A stretch of 64,000 nt of DNA, from the NCBI RefSeq assembly GCF_018069925.1, contig NZ_JAGPXB010000009.1, positions 62,001 to 126,000 on the forward strand, given 5' to 3'. Under the pieces are notes generated by a model. The model was not told where the DNA came from. It saw nothing but the letters and a program-made list of their open reading frames with translations, and did no database searches. Positions 52,625-61,177 of the stretch are shown here, one piece after another. Each line of letters starts with the position of its first letter. The stretch's first letter is position 1. This DNA comes from Flavobacterium erciyesense (GTDB lineage Bacteria > Bacteroidota > Bacteroidia > Flavobacteriales > Flavobacteriaceae). The position numbers were made by a program, and so were the translations under genes.

Positions 52625-52928
52625 TACAACGTACATAGACCAATTATCGGGTGCTAATTACGAGTTCCGGGATAAACTAATAGCTATTTTAAAAAGAGAA
52701 TTGCCTGAAGAGATTAGTGCATATCAAATGAAAATAGAATCTGGTGATTTCCAAAGTGCGGCACAGATCGTCCATAAATTAAAGCATAAAATTTCAATTT
52801 TAGGATTGGAGAAAAGTTACTATCTTGCTGAAAATTATGAAGATAATTTAGTGCAAAATAGCAAAATTTTGCAACCTGAGTTTGAAATTATTCTGAAATC
52901 CATGCAAGAGTTTGTATCTTGCTTGTAA
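52611..52928 (+). CDS. Histidine phosphotransfer (Hpt) protein
   Basis: 105 residues, a single Hpt four-helix bundle. The phospho-His is His55 in AAQIVHKLKHKISILGL, the usual HxLKG(S/A) site with His in place of Gly. It can relay phosphate between receivers and kinases. Position directly after the FIST-linked kinase gene (14-bp overlap) and before the LytTR regulator supports a relay role, comparable to HptB downstream of NahK in Pseudomonas (established there). Confidence 0.9.
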   Translation: MEKPNTTYIDQLSGANYEFRDKLIAILKRELPEEISAYQMKIESGDFQSAAQIVHKLKHKISILGLEKSYYLAENYEDNLVQNSKILQPEFEIILKSMQEFVSCL

Positions 52929-52939
52929 TAAATTTTGTT

Positions 52940-53647
52940 ATGAATTGTATTATTATTGATGACGAAGAAACAGCTAGAGCGATCCTAACACAAATGATCG
53001 CTGTGTCTCCAGGAGTAAAACTTATTCAGGATTTCCCGAATGCAATTGGTGCAATTAAATTTCTAAACAGTATTGAGGTAGATTTAATATTTTTAGATAT
53101 TCATATGCCAGATTTTACTGGATTTGATTTTATTCAAACTTTAAAAAATCCACCCAAGGTAATCTTGGTTACAGCTGATAAAAATTTCGCAATCGAAGCT
53201 TTCGAATATGATTGTATTGTTGATTATCTCGTAAAACCAATAACGGAAGAACGCTTTAAAAAGGCCATTCAAAAAGCAGAATCTCATCCAAAAACACCAC
53301 TAGTTTCTGATTTAAAAAAGGTGGTAGAAAATGATGCAAAGGTTTTTTACATCAATATTGATCGAAGGTTGGTCAAAATCGATACTGATTCAATAGTAAT
53401 TGTTGAAGCAAAGGGAGACTATATTCATATCAAAACAGAAACAAAAAACTACATTGTGCACTCGACCTTAAAGAAAATCGAGGATAAATTACCGTCACAG
53501 TTTTTTTTGAAAGTCCATCGTTCGTATGTCATAAATACTAGCAAAATAATAGATATTGAGGATAACAGCATTTTAATAGGCAAAGAGGTAATCCCTGTTA
53601 GTAGAGCAAATAAACCAGAACTAATGAAAAGATTAAATCTTCTTTAG
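52940..53647 (+). CDS. LytTR-family response regulator
   Basis: 235 residues from ATG 52940 (MNCIIIDDEETARA); an earlier in-frame start adds seven residues. The receiver has the acidic pair in IIIDDEE and the phospho-Asp in LIFLDIHMPDFTG. A LytTR DNA-binding domain follows (KVFYINIDRRLVKIDTDSI, YIVHSTLKKIEDKLPSQFFLKVHRSYVIN). It is the only DNA-binding output in the cluster and so the likely end point of the relay, controlling unknown promoters. It follows the Hpt gene by 11 bp. Confidence 0.95.
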   Translation: MNCIIIDDEETARAILTQMIAVSPGVKLIQDFPNAIGAIKFLNSIEVDLIFLDIHMPDFTGFDFIQTLKNPPKVILVTADKNFAIEAFEYDCIVDYLVKPITEERFKKAIQKAESHPKTPLVSDLKKVVENDAKVFYINIDRRLVKIDTDSIVIVEAKGDYIHIKTETKNYIVHSTLKKIEDKLPSQFFLKVHRSYVINTSKIIDIEDNSILIGKEVIPVSRANKPELMKRLNLL

Positions 53648-53811
53648 TAGGTATGCGTTTATCAAATGTGCTTTTATCTTTTCATGGTTAATTCTTAAGT
53701 AAATAAAAGCCAATGAAGCCAACCATTTGTCGCAACTTTTCAACCTTCCAACGAAAATTTCAGGAAGTCTTTGTTGTATGTTTTTAATTTTACTGTATTA
53801 AATTAAAAATT

Positions 53812-54855
53812 ATGAAAGTGCTTCTTATAGATGATCAGGAATTAGTTTTATTGACCATCGAAAAGTTATTAATAGACCTTGGATATTTAGTACAATCTGT
53901 CAATAATATGGCCGAGGGTATTCAAATATTCGATTCCTACGAACCGGATTTAGTAATTACAGATATTGATATGCCGGTAATTCCTAACTCAACTTTCGAA
54001 TTTAAAACATTAGATTTCATTAAGAAGAAATCGGGTTTGGAGGTCATAAAGTATATCCGGTTGATAAAAAAAAGTCCTACACCTATAATGGTTCTCTCAG
54101 GCAATAAACATCCGGATATGATTGCAAGTGCCTTTTCCTTAGGTGCCAATGAATATATGGTTAAGCCACTTAGTTTAAATGAAATTGGCTCACGTGTTGA
54201 AAGATTAATAGGAAGTGCAAATAAGCATAAACCTGTCAAAACCGCAGTAGGAATGATTCAAAAGTCATGTGTGGGGATAGTAATACCTTTTAATTACAAA
54301 CCGGGCGATGTGGTGGTTCAGGAGTGGAGCCAATTGGTAAAGCAAAATTTAAATTATCATATTTGTTTGGTCAATTACAATTTAGAACACGACTGCGAAT
54401 GCAATCAGTTGGAAGAACTTAAAGGCACAAATAAAAGGATTACAGTTTTAAATTTTAAAGAAGCGGTTACAAAGGCTGAAGCCATTCGTTTGGGTGTGTT
54501 GTATTTAGAAGAGAAACATCAATTTGATTTTATTGTTTTGCGAAACGCCTCATTCTTTAAAAGTCTGGGAAGCGTCAAAGATGCCATTGATATAGCATTA
54601 CAAATAGATCGTAAATACAGCTGTATTACTACTGCGGCAGATAGTAATACCCATTTTTTTCATAAAATCCTTCAGAAGTTATACCACCGTGTAGCCCGTA
54701 GTTTGAATAAACAACTTAATTATTTTCAGCAAGGCGAAATTGAAACCACAGTTTTTTCTATCGAAATTGTCAAAGAAGTATTCGAAAATCCGTTTAAAGC
54801 TGATTCAAATTTTCAAAAAGAAATTAAGCAAAGAGCACAAGCTTATAGTAATTAG
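53812..54855 (+). CDS. Response regulator fused to a GT-A-like C-terminal domain
   Basis: 347 residues. Residues 1-145 are a receiver with acidic LIDDQE, phospho-Asp51 (VITDIDMPV), SG and VKPLS motifs. Compared with normal receivers there is an insertion of ~20 residues after the phospho-Asp (PNSTFEFKTLDFIKK). Residues ~153-347 are not a known output domain. VGIVIPFNYKPGD..EWSQLVKQNLNYHICLVNYN and FDFIVLRNASF suggest a degenerate GT-A glycosyltransferase fold, without a clear DxD. It lies 164 bp after the LytTR gene on the same strand and may be a separate unit of the same signalling cluster. Confidence 0.7.
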   Translation: MKVLLIDDQELVLLTIEKLLIDLGYLVQSVNNMAEGIQIFDSYEPDLVITDIDMPVIPNSTFEFKTLDFIKKKSGLEVIKYIRLIKKSPTPIMVLSGNKHPDMIASAFSLGANEYMVKPLSLNEIGSRVERLIGSANKHKPVKTAVGMIQKSCVGIVIPFNYKPGDVVVQEWSQLVKQNLNYHICLVNYNLEHDCECNQLEELKGTNKRITVLNFKEAVTKAEAIRLGVLYLEEKHQFDFIVLRNASFFKSLGSVKDAIDIALQIDRKYSCITTAADSNTHFFHKILQKLYHRVARSLNKQLNYFQQGEIETTVFSIEIVKEVFENPFKADSNFQKEIKQRAQAYSN

Positions 54856-55056
54856 AATTTTACATTTTAACGGGTTTTATCGAAGTTTTGAAATCTGAGA
54901 AAGAAAGATTTAATGAACTTTAAAACAAGACACATGTAGAAAGTTACATTTAATTTACGGTAGTTTATCAATCTATAAACTCAGGAATTAGCGCAGTTTT
55001 GGTTTGTTGTTCAAGTAGTATTTTTTTTCTTTCCATAATAGTAGTAACTTAGGCAT
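54856..55056. other. Spacer without recognisable gene
   Basis: The A+T-rich spacer between the receiver fusion and the PH/SHOCT gene shows no ORF or RNA gene. I see no convincing terminator after 54855. Confidence 0.4.
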
Positions 55057-55064
55057 TACTTTTG
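55057..55064 (+). promoter_or_regulatory. -7 element for the PH/SHOCT protein gene
   Basis: TACTTTTG (TAnnTTTG) lies 58 bp before the ATG at 55123. Confidence 0.4.
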
Positions 55065-55122
55065 TTGTTTAAAAGTAAAATAAAATTTACAAATTAGCAC
55101 TGAAAAATAATCTGCCCAATTT

Positions 55123-55830
55123 ATGAAAGAACAATTTAAAAAATTTTTAAACGAGGAACAAGATCCAAAAGCCATAGAAAAAATCGCTTCTAAGTTGAGT
55201 GATCTATTAATGAAGAACGAAGAGATTGTCTATATCGCTGTTCAAAAAAAACCAGCTTTGACTGTTTTACCTGATAGTATAGTAATGACCAATAAACGAA
55301 TTATTATTTGCCAGCCGAAAAACTTAGGACTTTCTATGAATTTTATTGATTATACGTGGGATGAAATTGTTGGTACCTTCGTGAAAGAAAATATTTTGGG
55401 ATCGGAGTTTTCCTTTACAACAAAAACTAACATGGAAGTCTCGATTGATTATATTCCGAAAATACAAGCTCGTAAAATTTTTACCTACGCCAAAGAGCAG
55501 CTCGATATTTTAAAAGCAGGAAATTCCTCGGTCATTAATGATTTGGATGCAATTGCTGCTACCCCAGAAGTTGAATTTATAGAAGAAATGGAAACCGAAG
55601 AAGTAACCAGTTTTGCAGAGATTATGCCAGTTGCGGCAGCGCAATCATTTAACGTCGATACTGAACAAGTACAAGCCGAATCAGAACCAAGTAAGGAAGC
55701 AGGACTTGCCGGTTTGTCTCAAGACGAATTGTTTGAAAAATTACAGAATTACAAAAAACTGCTTGACAATGGTTTAATTTTACAAGGCGAATATGACGCG
55801 TTTAAGAAAGAAATTTTGAGTCATATGTGA
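55123..55830 (+). CDS. PH domain and SHOCT protein
   Basis: 235 residues. Residues ~25-135 form a bacterial PH-like domain (LTVLPDSIVMTNKRIIIC, YTWDEIVGTFVKENILGSEFSF). Then comes an acidic low-complexity linker (EEMETEEVTSF). The C-terminal SHOCT motif (LSQDELFEKLQNYKKLLDNGLILQGEYDAFKKEILS) is a short helical module usual in oligomerising bacterial proteins. No signal peptide. Function unknown, perhaps membrane- or envelope-stress linked, as for other PH/SHOCT proteins. The gene stands alone. Confidence 0.88.
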   Translation: MKEQFKKFLNEEQDPKAIEKIASKLSDLLMKNEEIVYIAVQKKPALTVLPDSIVMTNKRIIICQPKNLGLSMNFIDYTWDEIVGTFVKENILGSEFSFTTKTNMEVSIDYIPKIQARKIFTYAKEQLDILKAGNSSVINDLDAIAATPEVEFIEEMETEEVTSFAEIMPVAAAQSFNVDTEQVQAESEPSKEAGLAGLSQDELFEKLQNYKKLLDNGLILQGEYDAFKKEILSHM

Positions 55831-55846
55831 TTCAGTCGAAAGGTCT

Positions 55847-55903
55847 AAAGTCAAAAGTCCTAAGGTGAGAAGGTTATTCTTGACTTTAGGACTTTTGACT
55901 TTT
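55847..55903. terminator. Bidirectional terminator between convergent genes
   Basis: A perfect 17-bp inverted repeat (55847-55863 with 55886-55902, AAAGTCAAAAGTCCTAA), 22-nt loop, lies between the PH/SHOCT gene and the minus-strand DUF4407 gene. The arm sequence resembles a widespread flavobacterial intergenic phrase. Confidence 0.75.
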
Positions 55904-55914
55904 AAACTTAAAAT

Positions 55915-57015
55915 CTACAGTGTTTTTTTCTGTTTTTCTACAAAATTATTAGACTGTAGTTCTAATAAATCAATAGCGTTTTTGCGTTGCAAATCGTACA
56001 GTTTTTTATCATCGGCGATGTCAGCATATACTTTATCGTGCATGGCCTCGCTTGTTTTTACCAATAGCGAGCGCTGGTATTTGTCTTGCTCAATGGTAGC
56101 TTTTAAGGCAGTGTCTATATCTTCTAATTTAAAATCGTATTCGCCTTTTGGAGCCAATAGTTTTGCAATAATTGGCGAGGTTTCAATTGCTAAAAATAGC
56201 AACATGATAAAAAATGATGGCAACCAAGGCAACTTGTTCAAGGCATTGATTCGGGCCATTAAACCATCAAAACCGTCAATAATAGGTTGAGTTTCGGTAA
56301 CTTTTTTGTCTAAATCAGCTTGTAACGTTTTTGTGTTTTTTTCCATCTCAGCAATTTTAGCCAAGTTGGTTTTTTGCAAAGTGTCTAGTTCTTGTTTAGC
56401 CAAATCATGCTTGGCAATTTTTTCTTTAAAAACAGGACCTTTTCCTAGCTTTTTAGTTCCTGCGGTACCTTCGGCCTCTTTTATATAGGTTTCGTACAAG
56501 GTGTTAACTTCTTTTTCTTTAGTTGCTATTTCTAATTTCAGCTTGTCGATTTCGGCTTTGTTTTTGTCTAAATCACTTTTGAAATAGGTAGCTACCTCTT
56601 TTTTATTGGCCAAAGCCATCGCATTTTTTTCTTTCAACAAAACAGTATTGATTTCCTTCTCAAAAATTTTAATTTCCAAAGGTTTTGAGATCACAACAGC
56701 AATAATTATCGCTAAAATAATCCTTGGTGTGGCTTGTAAAAATTCGGCACCAAATTGATCTCTTTTTCGAATAGTAGAAACAATAAAACGGTCTAAGTTA
56801 AATATAAGCAAGGCCCATACAACGCCAAAAGCAATTGCCGGATAAATGCTGTCGAATACGGTAAATAGGGCGTAGGCACTGGCCAGAAAAGCCATAACCG
56901 CGGTAAAAAAAACTGTAGCGCCAATGCCTACATATTTGGTTTGTTCGCCTTGGGAACAACCGTCGAGGAGCTCGCTATCGGCACCTGAACATAAAATAAA
57001 AAAGGGTTTGAACAT
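55915..57015 (-). CDS. DUF4407 membrane protein
   Basis: 366 residues. DUF4407 N-terminus: FFILCSGADSELLDGCSQGEQTKYVGIGATV, then two to three membrane helices, including FGVVWALLIFNLDRFIVSTIRKRD. A long coiled-coil region (~125-265, many Lys/Glu) follows, then a last membrane helix (LPSFFIMLLFLAIETSPIIAKLLAP). The structure suggests a membrane-anchored protein with a large extramembrane coiled coil. The family has no established function. A -7 element lies 32 bp upstream of the ATG. Confidence 0.9.
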   Translation of the reverse strand: MFKPFFILCSGADSELLDGCSQGEQTKYVGIGATVFFTAVMAFLASAYALFTVFDSIYPAIAFGVVWALLIFNLDRFIVSTIRKRDQFGAEFLQATPRIILAIIIAVVISKPLEIKIFEKEINTVLLKEKNAMALANKKEVATYFKSDLDKNKAEIDKLKLEIATKEKEVNTLYETYIKEAEGTAGTKKLGKGPVFKEKIAKHDLAKQELDTLQKTNLAKIAEMEKNTKTLQADLDKKVTETQPIIDGFDGLMARINALNKLPWLPSFFIMLLFLAIETSPIIAKLLAPKGEYDFKLEDIDTALKATIEQDKYQRSLLVKTSEAMHDKVYADIADDKKLYDLQRKNAIDLLELQSNNFVEKQKKTL

Positions 57016-57046
57016 GATTGGTGATTTTTGATTGTGATTGATATGG

Positions 57047-57054
57047 CAAATTTA
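57047..57054 (-). promoter_or_regulatory. -7 element for the DUF4407 gene
   Basis: Reads TAAATTTG on the minus strand, 31 bp before the ATG at 57015. Confidence 0.5.
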
Positions 57055-57111
57055 AGGCCAAATTTTTAATTCTGTTGTAAATAGTTGATTTCTTTTTACT
57101 TAGGTGCAGGT

Positions 57112-57143
57112 AAAAAAAAGAGCCGTTCAAAATGAACGGCTCT
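57112..57143 (-). terminator. Rho-independent terminator of pckA
   Basis: Stem AGAGCCGTTC / GAACGGCTCT is followed on the minus strand by eight T, 26 bp after the pckA stop. Confidence 0.93.
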
Positions 57144-57168
57144 GGAGAATTGTTGAATTAAAACTAAC

Positions 57169-58770
57169 TTATGCAACTGGCGCGCCAGCCAAGATTTCGG
57201 GATTAGCGAACTCTTCGAATTTGGCAAAATTTTCTTTGAATTTTTGAGCTAACTCTATTGCTTTTTGATCGTATAAATCTTTGTCTTCCCAAGTGTTTCT
57301 AGGATTCAAAATTTCACTAGGAACGTTAGGACAAAATTGAGGTTTAGCAATACCAAAAACTTTATGATTTTCGAAAGCTACATTATCTAGTTCGCCATTA
57401 AGCGCAGCAGTAATCATAGCTCTTGTATATTTTAATTTCATGCGGCTTCCTACACCGTAAGCGCCACCGGTCCAACCTGTGTTGATTAACCAAACGGTTA
57501 CGTTAGCATCTTTCATTTTTTTGCTCAACATTTCAGCGTACTTTGTTGGGTGCAACGGCATAAACGGTGCTCCAAAACAAGCCGAGAAATTAGGTTGAGG
57601 TTCTGTTACTCCTGCTTCGGTGCCCGCAACTTTAGCCGTGTAACCTGAAATGAAGTGGTACGCTGCTTGACCTGGAGTCAATTTTGAAATTGGAGGCAAA
57701 ATACCAAATGAATCCGCTGTTAAAAAGAATATATTTTTTGGGTTGTTACCAATTGATCCCGGTTGAATATTATCAATGTGCGAGATTGGGTAACTTACAC
57801 GTGTGTTTTGAGTGATCGAAACATCTTCAAAATCAACTTCGTTGGTTCCTTCTTTAAAAACAACGTTTTCAAGAATTGCTCCTTTTTTAATAGCTCTAAA
57901 GATGTCTGGTTCGTTCTCTTCGGTTAGGTTGATTACTTTTGCGTAGCATCCGCCCTCAAAGTTAAAAACAGTATTTTCATTGGTCCAACCGTGCTCGTCG
58001 TCTCCAATTAATTTACGCTCTGGATCAGCTGATAAAGTGGTTTTACCTGTTCCTGACAAACCAAAAAAGATAGCAGTATCACCATTTTTACCAACATTTG
58101 CACTACAGTGCATTGGCAAAGTGTTTTTGTCAACTGGTAAAATGAAATTTAATGCGGAAAAAATTCCTTTTTTCATTTCGCCAGTATAGCCTGTACCACC
58201 AATTAAAGCTACTTTTTTAGTAAAATCTAAAATAGCAAAATTACTTTGGCGTGTTCCATCCACCGCTGGATCAGCCATAAAACTTGGCACACATAATACG
58301 GTCCATTCGGGTGTAAAAGTTTCTAATTCGGATGCTTCAGGACGCAAGAACATATTATAGCAAAACAAATTTGCCCAAGGCGTTTCGGTCACTACGCGAA
58401 CATTTAATCTGTAGTTTGGGTCAGAACATACGTATGCATCACGAACAAAAACTTCTTTATTTGATAAGTAAGCAGTTACTTTATTGTATAGCTTTTCGAA
58501 AGCAGCAGGCTCAAACGGAATGTTTACTTTACCCCACCATACTTTGTCTTCGGTGATTGCGTCACGTACGATGAAACGGTCTTGTGGAGAGCGTCCGGTA
58601 TATTCGCCTGTGTTCACAGCAAGTGCGCCAGTTGAACTTTCTATTCCTTGGCCTGTTTTTATTGTAATATCGTGTAATTCTTCAGGAGATAACTGGTACT
58701 GAATTTTTGCATTTTCAATTCCTAGGTCTTTTAACGAAATCGATTGCGAGAAAAGCGTGCTGTTGTCCAT
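57169..58770 (-). CDS. pckA: Phosphoenolpyruvate carboxykinase (ATP)
   Basis: 533 residues, the normal length for the ATP-dependent class. P-loop GLSGTGKTTLS, the preceding FGLSG, and the metal/substrate motif IGDDEHGW are intact. RSPQDRFIVRD holds the substrate-binding Arg. It converts oxaloacetate and ATP to PEP, the first step of gluconeogenesis. It is monocistronic, with a promoter element 35 bp upstream and a terminator downstream. Confidence 0.97.
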   Translation of the reverse strand: MDNSTLFSQSISLKDLGIENAKIQYQLSPEELHDITIKTGQGIESSTGALAVNTGEYTGRSPQDRFIVRDAITEDKVWWGKVNIPFEPAAFEKLYNKVTAYLSNKEVFVRDAYVCSDPNYRLNVRVVTETPWANLFCYNMFLRPEASELETFTPEWTVLCVPSFMADPAVDGTRQSNFAILDFTKKVALIGGTGYTGEMKKGIFSALNFILPVDKNTLPMHCSANVGKNGDTAIFFGLSGTGKTTLSADPERKLIGDDEHGWTNENTVFNFEGGCYAKVINLTEENEPDIFRAIKKGAILENVVFKEGTNEVDFEDVSITQNTRVSYPISHIDNIQPGSIGNNPKNIFFLTADSFGILPPISKLTPGQAAYHFISGYTAKVAGTEAGVTEPQPNFSACFGAPFMPLHPTKYAEMLSKKMKDANVTVWLINTGWTGGAYGVGSRMKLKYTRAMITAALNGELDNVAFENHKVFGIAKPQFCPNVPSEILNPRNTWEDKDLYDQKAIELAQKFKENFAKFEEFANPEILAGAPVA

Positions 58771-58804
58771 AAATTTTGTGTTTATAGTTTCTTTTTATAG
58801 ACTG

Positions 58805-58812
58805 CAAAAATA
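58805..58812 (-). promoter_or_regulatory. -7 element for pckA
   Basis: Reads TATTTTTG on the minus strand, 34 bp before the ATG at 58770. Confidence 0.5.
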
Positions 58813-58834
58813 GAAATATTATTTCAGTTACTTC

Positions 58835-59236
58835 TTAATTCTGATGATTTTGTGATTTTTTATCAAAAATTGATGCCAATAATACGAACCAAGCAATAAT
58901 TAGTAAGAGGCCGCCTATTGGTGTTACGAATCCGATAATTTTAAAATCGAATGATGTGAGTGAATTCGTTGCTAAAAGGTATATCGATCCTGAAAATAAA
59001 ACAACTCCGCTTAAAACTAAGTAATATATGGCTTTACTTGCTTTTTGCGAAAGCATATCCAGTTGACTAACTAGTAATAAAAATAGGGCGTGGTACATTT
59101 GGTAGCGTACTCCCGTTTCAAAAGTTGCCAATTGATCTACCGATAAAACTTTCTTTAAGGCATGTGCGCCAAAAGCGCCTAAAATTATAGCAATCATTCC
59201 AAAAACCGCTCCGGCTTTGATGTATGTTGTTTTCAT
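58835..59236 (-). CDS. DUF423 membrane protein
   Basis: 133 residues from ATG 59236 (MKTTYIKAGAVFGMIAIILGAFGAHALKK), the DUF423 signature GAFGAHALK. Four membrane helices are expected (YQMYHALFLLLVSQ, FSGSIYLLA, TPIGGLLLIIAWFVLLAS). Small inner-membrane protein of unknown function. It has an excellent promoter directly upstream and lies in the opposite direction to the saccharopine-dehydrogenase-like gene. Confidence 0.93.
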   Translation of the reverse strand: MKTTYIKAGAVFGMIAIILGAFGAHALKKVLSVDQLATFETGVRYQMYHALFLLLVSQLDMLSQKASKAIYYLVLSGVVLFSGSIYLLATNSLTSFDFKIIGFVTPIGGLLLIIAWFVLLASIFDKKSQNHQN

Positions 59237-59256
59237 GTGTGGCAAGGTGTTTTGTA

Positions 59257-59287
59257 CAAAAGTATTTCATCTAAGGTTTATTTACAA
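59257..59287 (-). promoter_or_regulatory. Promoter for the DUF423 gene
   Basis: On the minus strand TTG (59285-59287), a 20-nt spacer and TACTTTTG (59257-59264) lie 20 bp before the ATG at 59236. Confidence 0.65.
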
Positions 59288-59373
59288 GCCATTCTCACTT
59301 TAGTTTCCCGTGTACTATCGACTGCTAATTTTGCAAATAGTTGCCGCAACTGTTCAAAATAAACAGGTTTTAT

Positions 59374-59404
59374 TTGTTATAAATACAACAATTATGTATG
59401 TTTG
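59374..59404 (+). promoter_or_regulatory. Promoter for the saccharopine dehydrogenase-like gene
   Basis: TTG (59374-59376), a 20-nt spacer and TATGTTTG (59397-59404) lie 17 bp before the ATG at 59422. This is one of the best consensus promoters in the window. Confidence 0.7.
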
Positions 59405-59421
59405 TGTTATAAATATATAAA

Positions 59422-60792
59422 ATGAGAACAATTTTAATCATCGGTGCAGGAAGGTCGGCTTCGTCTTTAATTCGGTATTTACTTGAAAAATCCGAGAAAG
59501 AACAGTTGCATCTCGTTATTGGTGATTTGTCATTGGCATTGGCCCAAAAAAAAACCAACAACCATCCCAATGCTACAGCCATTGCGCTAGATATATTTGA
59601 TGCGCAACAGCGTCAGCAGGCCATTCAAAATGCTACCATTGTAATCTCTATGCTACCCGCACACTTGCACATACAAGTAGCCAAAGATTGTATCACCTAC
59701 AAGAAACATTTGGTAACGGCCTCGTATGTGAGCGATGCTATGCAAGAATTAGATGCTGAGGCAAAAGCAAACAACCTAATTTTCATGAACGAAATTGGCC
59801 TTGATCCCGGAATTGATCACATGAGCGCCATGAAAGTTATTGATGAAGTGAAGGAGAAGGGCGGCGAAATGATTTTGTTTGAGTCTTTTTGTGGCGGATT
59901 AGTCGCTCCTGAATCAGATACGAATTTGTGGAATTATAAATTCACTTGGGCACCGCGCAATGTGGTGTTGGCAGGTCAAGGAGGCGCTGCTAAATTCATT
60001 CAAGAAGGTACCTACAAATACATACCGTATTGCAATTTGTTTCGTAGAACCGAGTTTTTACAAGTTGAAGGCTACGGTCGTTTTGAGGCGTATTCTAACA
60101 GAGATTCTCTAAAATACCGCTCTGTTTACGGCCTTGATGATGTACTGACCTTGTACCGCGGTACCATCCGTAGAGTGGGTTTTTCAAAAGCTTGGAACAT
60201 GTTTGTGCAACTAGGCATGACCGATGACAGTTACATCATGGAAAACTCCGAGAACATGAGTTACCGTGAATTTGTCAACTCGTTTCTGCCGTATCATCCT
60301 ACCGATTCGGTAGAAATCAAGACGCGTTTAATTCTCAAGATTGACCAAGACGACATCATGTGGGATAAATTATTAGAACTTGATTTGTTCAATCCCAACA
60401 AAAAAGTCGGACTCAAAAACGCCACACCAGCTCAAATTTTAGAAAAAATATTAACCGATAGTTGGACTTTACAGCCCGACGACAAAGACATGATTGTCAT
60501 GTACCATAAATTTGGATACATCTTAAACGGCAAAAAAGAACAAATCGATTCCAAAATGGTGTGCCTCGGCGATGATCAAACCCATACCGCTATGGCCAAA
60601 ACCGTTGGTTTACCGGTAGCCATGGCTACTTTGCTAATATTAAACGGAAAAATTACCACGCCCGGCGTACAATTGCCCATCAGTAAAGAGGTGTACCAAC
60701 CCATCCTAAAAGAGTTAGAATCCTACGGCGTACTGTTTCACGAAACCGCCATGCCGTACTTGGGTTACAACCCCGATAAAGAGTTCAGTTAG
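59422..60792 (+). CDS. Saccharopine dehydrogenase-like oxidoreductase
   Basis: 456 residues. The N-terminal Rossmann site TILIIGAGRSASSLIRYLLE, VISMLPAHLHIQVAKDC and NEIGLDPGIDHMSAMKVIDE are the LYS9-type landmarks, followed by FESFCGGLVAPES and TWAPRNVVLAGQGG. These enzymes interconvert saccharopine and aminoadipate semialdehyde plus glutamate with NAD(P). A carboxynorspermidine-type relative is less likely from these motifs. No partner lysine-pathway gene is adjacent. A strong promoter and a terminator bound it. Confidence 0.92.
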   Translation: MRTILIIGAGRSASSLIRYLLEKSEKEQLHLVIGDLSLALAQKKTNNHPNATAIALDIFDAQQRQQAIQNATIVISMLPAHLHIQVAKDCITYKKHLVTASYVSDAMQELDAEAKANNLIFMNEIGLDPGIDHMSAMKVIDEVKEKGGEMILFESFCGGLVAPESDTNLWNYKFTWAPRNVVLAGQGGAAKFIQEGTYKYIPYCNLFRRTEFLQVEGYGRFEAYSNRDSLKYRSVYGLDDVLTLYRGTIRRVGFSKAWNMFVQLGMTDDSYIMENSENMSYREFVNSFLPYHPTDSVEIKTRLILKIDQDDIMWDKLLELDLFNPNKKVGLKNATPAQILEKILTDSWTLQPDDKDMIVMYHKFGYILNGKKEQIDSKMVCLGDDQTHTAMAKTVGLPVAMATLLILNGKITTPGVQLPISKEVYQPILKELESYGVLFHETAMPYLGYNPDKEFS

Positions 60793-60817
60793 TTTTTTTT
60801 AGATTTTTAGTTTGATG

Positions 60818-60853
60818 AATCCGCTCCTTGTACTAGGTAGCGGATTTGTTTTT
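60818..60853 (+). terminator. Rho-independent terminator after the saccharopine dehydrogenase-like gene
   Basis: Stem AATCCGCT / AGCGGATT with a 13-nt loop is followed by TGTTTTTT. Confidence 0.85.
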
Positions 60854-60865
60854 TAAAATCGTTTA

Positions 60866-61000
60866 TTCCTGCTGGGCATAGCCAAAGTTTGGGCGTGCCC
60901 CTCCGTGAAAAACTTCGGGTCAGGCTGTACGCTGCAATCTTTGTGTTTTTAAAGAAAAAACATAAAGGATTTTCACTGCCATCCTTCACGCGAGCCCAGT
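60866..61000 (+). repeat. REP-like intergenic hairpin repeat, copy C
   Basis: Contains GGGCGTGCCCC, CGGGTCAGGCTGTACGCTGC, ATCTTTGTGTTTTT...AACATAAAGGAT (hairpin), CACTGCCATCC and CACGCGAGCCC. The order is the same as copy A (13367-13507), and the core also matches copy B (36971-37080). The remaining 61001-61177 has no gene. Confidence 0.8.
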
Positions 61001-61043
61001 TTTCAGTTGCTGATTTTTTTATTAAATAGTAAGAAAATTTGTT

Positions 61044-61051
61044 TATATTTG
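61044..61051 (+). promoter_or_regulatory. -7 element upstream of the small lipoprotein gene
   Basis: TATATTTG lies 126 bp before the ATG at 61178, so the transcript would have a long leader. Confidence 0.35.
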
Positions 61052-61177
61052 ATTGGTAAACCTAAGCTAATAGAGTCAATTGCAGCGGCTAGAAGTTTCT
61101 TTATAGACAATCAAAGATTTCGAAATATGCGGTTTAAAAAATTATAAAAAAGTCAAACATATTAATTAAACAAACAA

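Noticed and set aside
60807-60989. Minus-strand 60-codon ORF
   Set aside because: It is the translation of the REP-like repeat copy C, with no start signal or family match.
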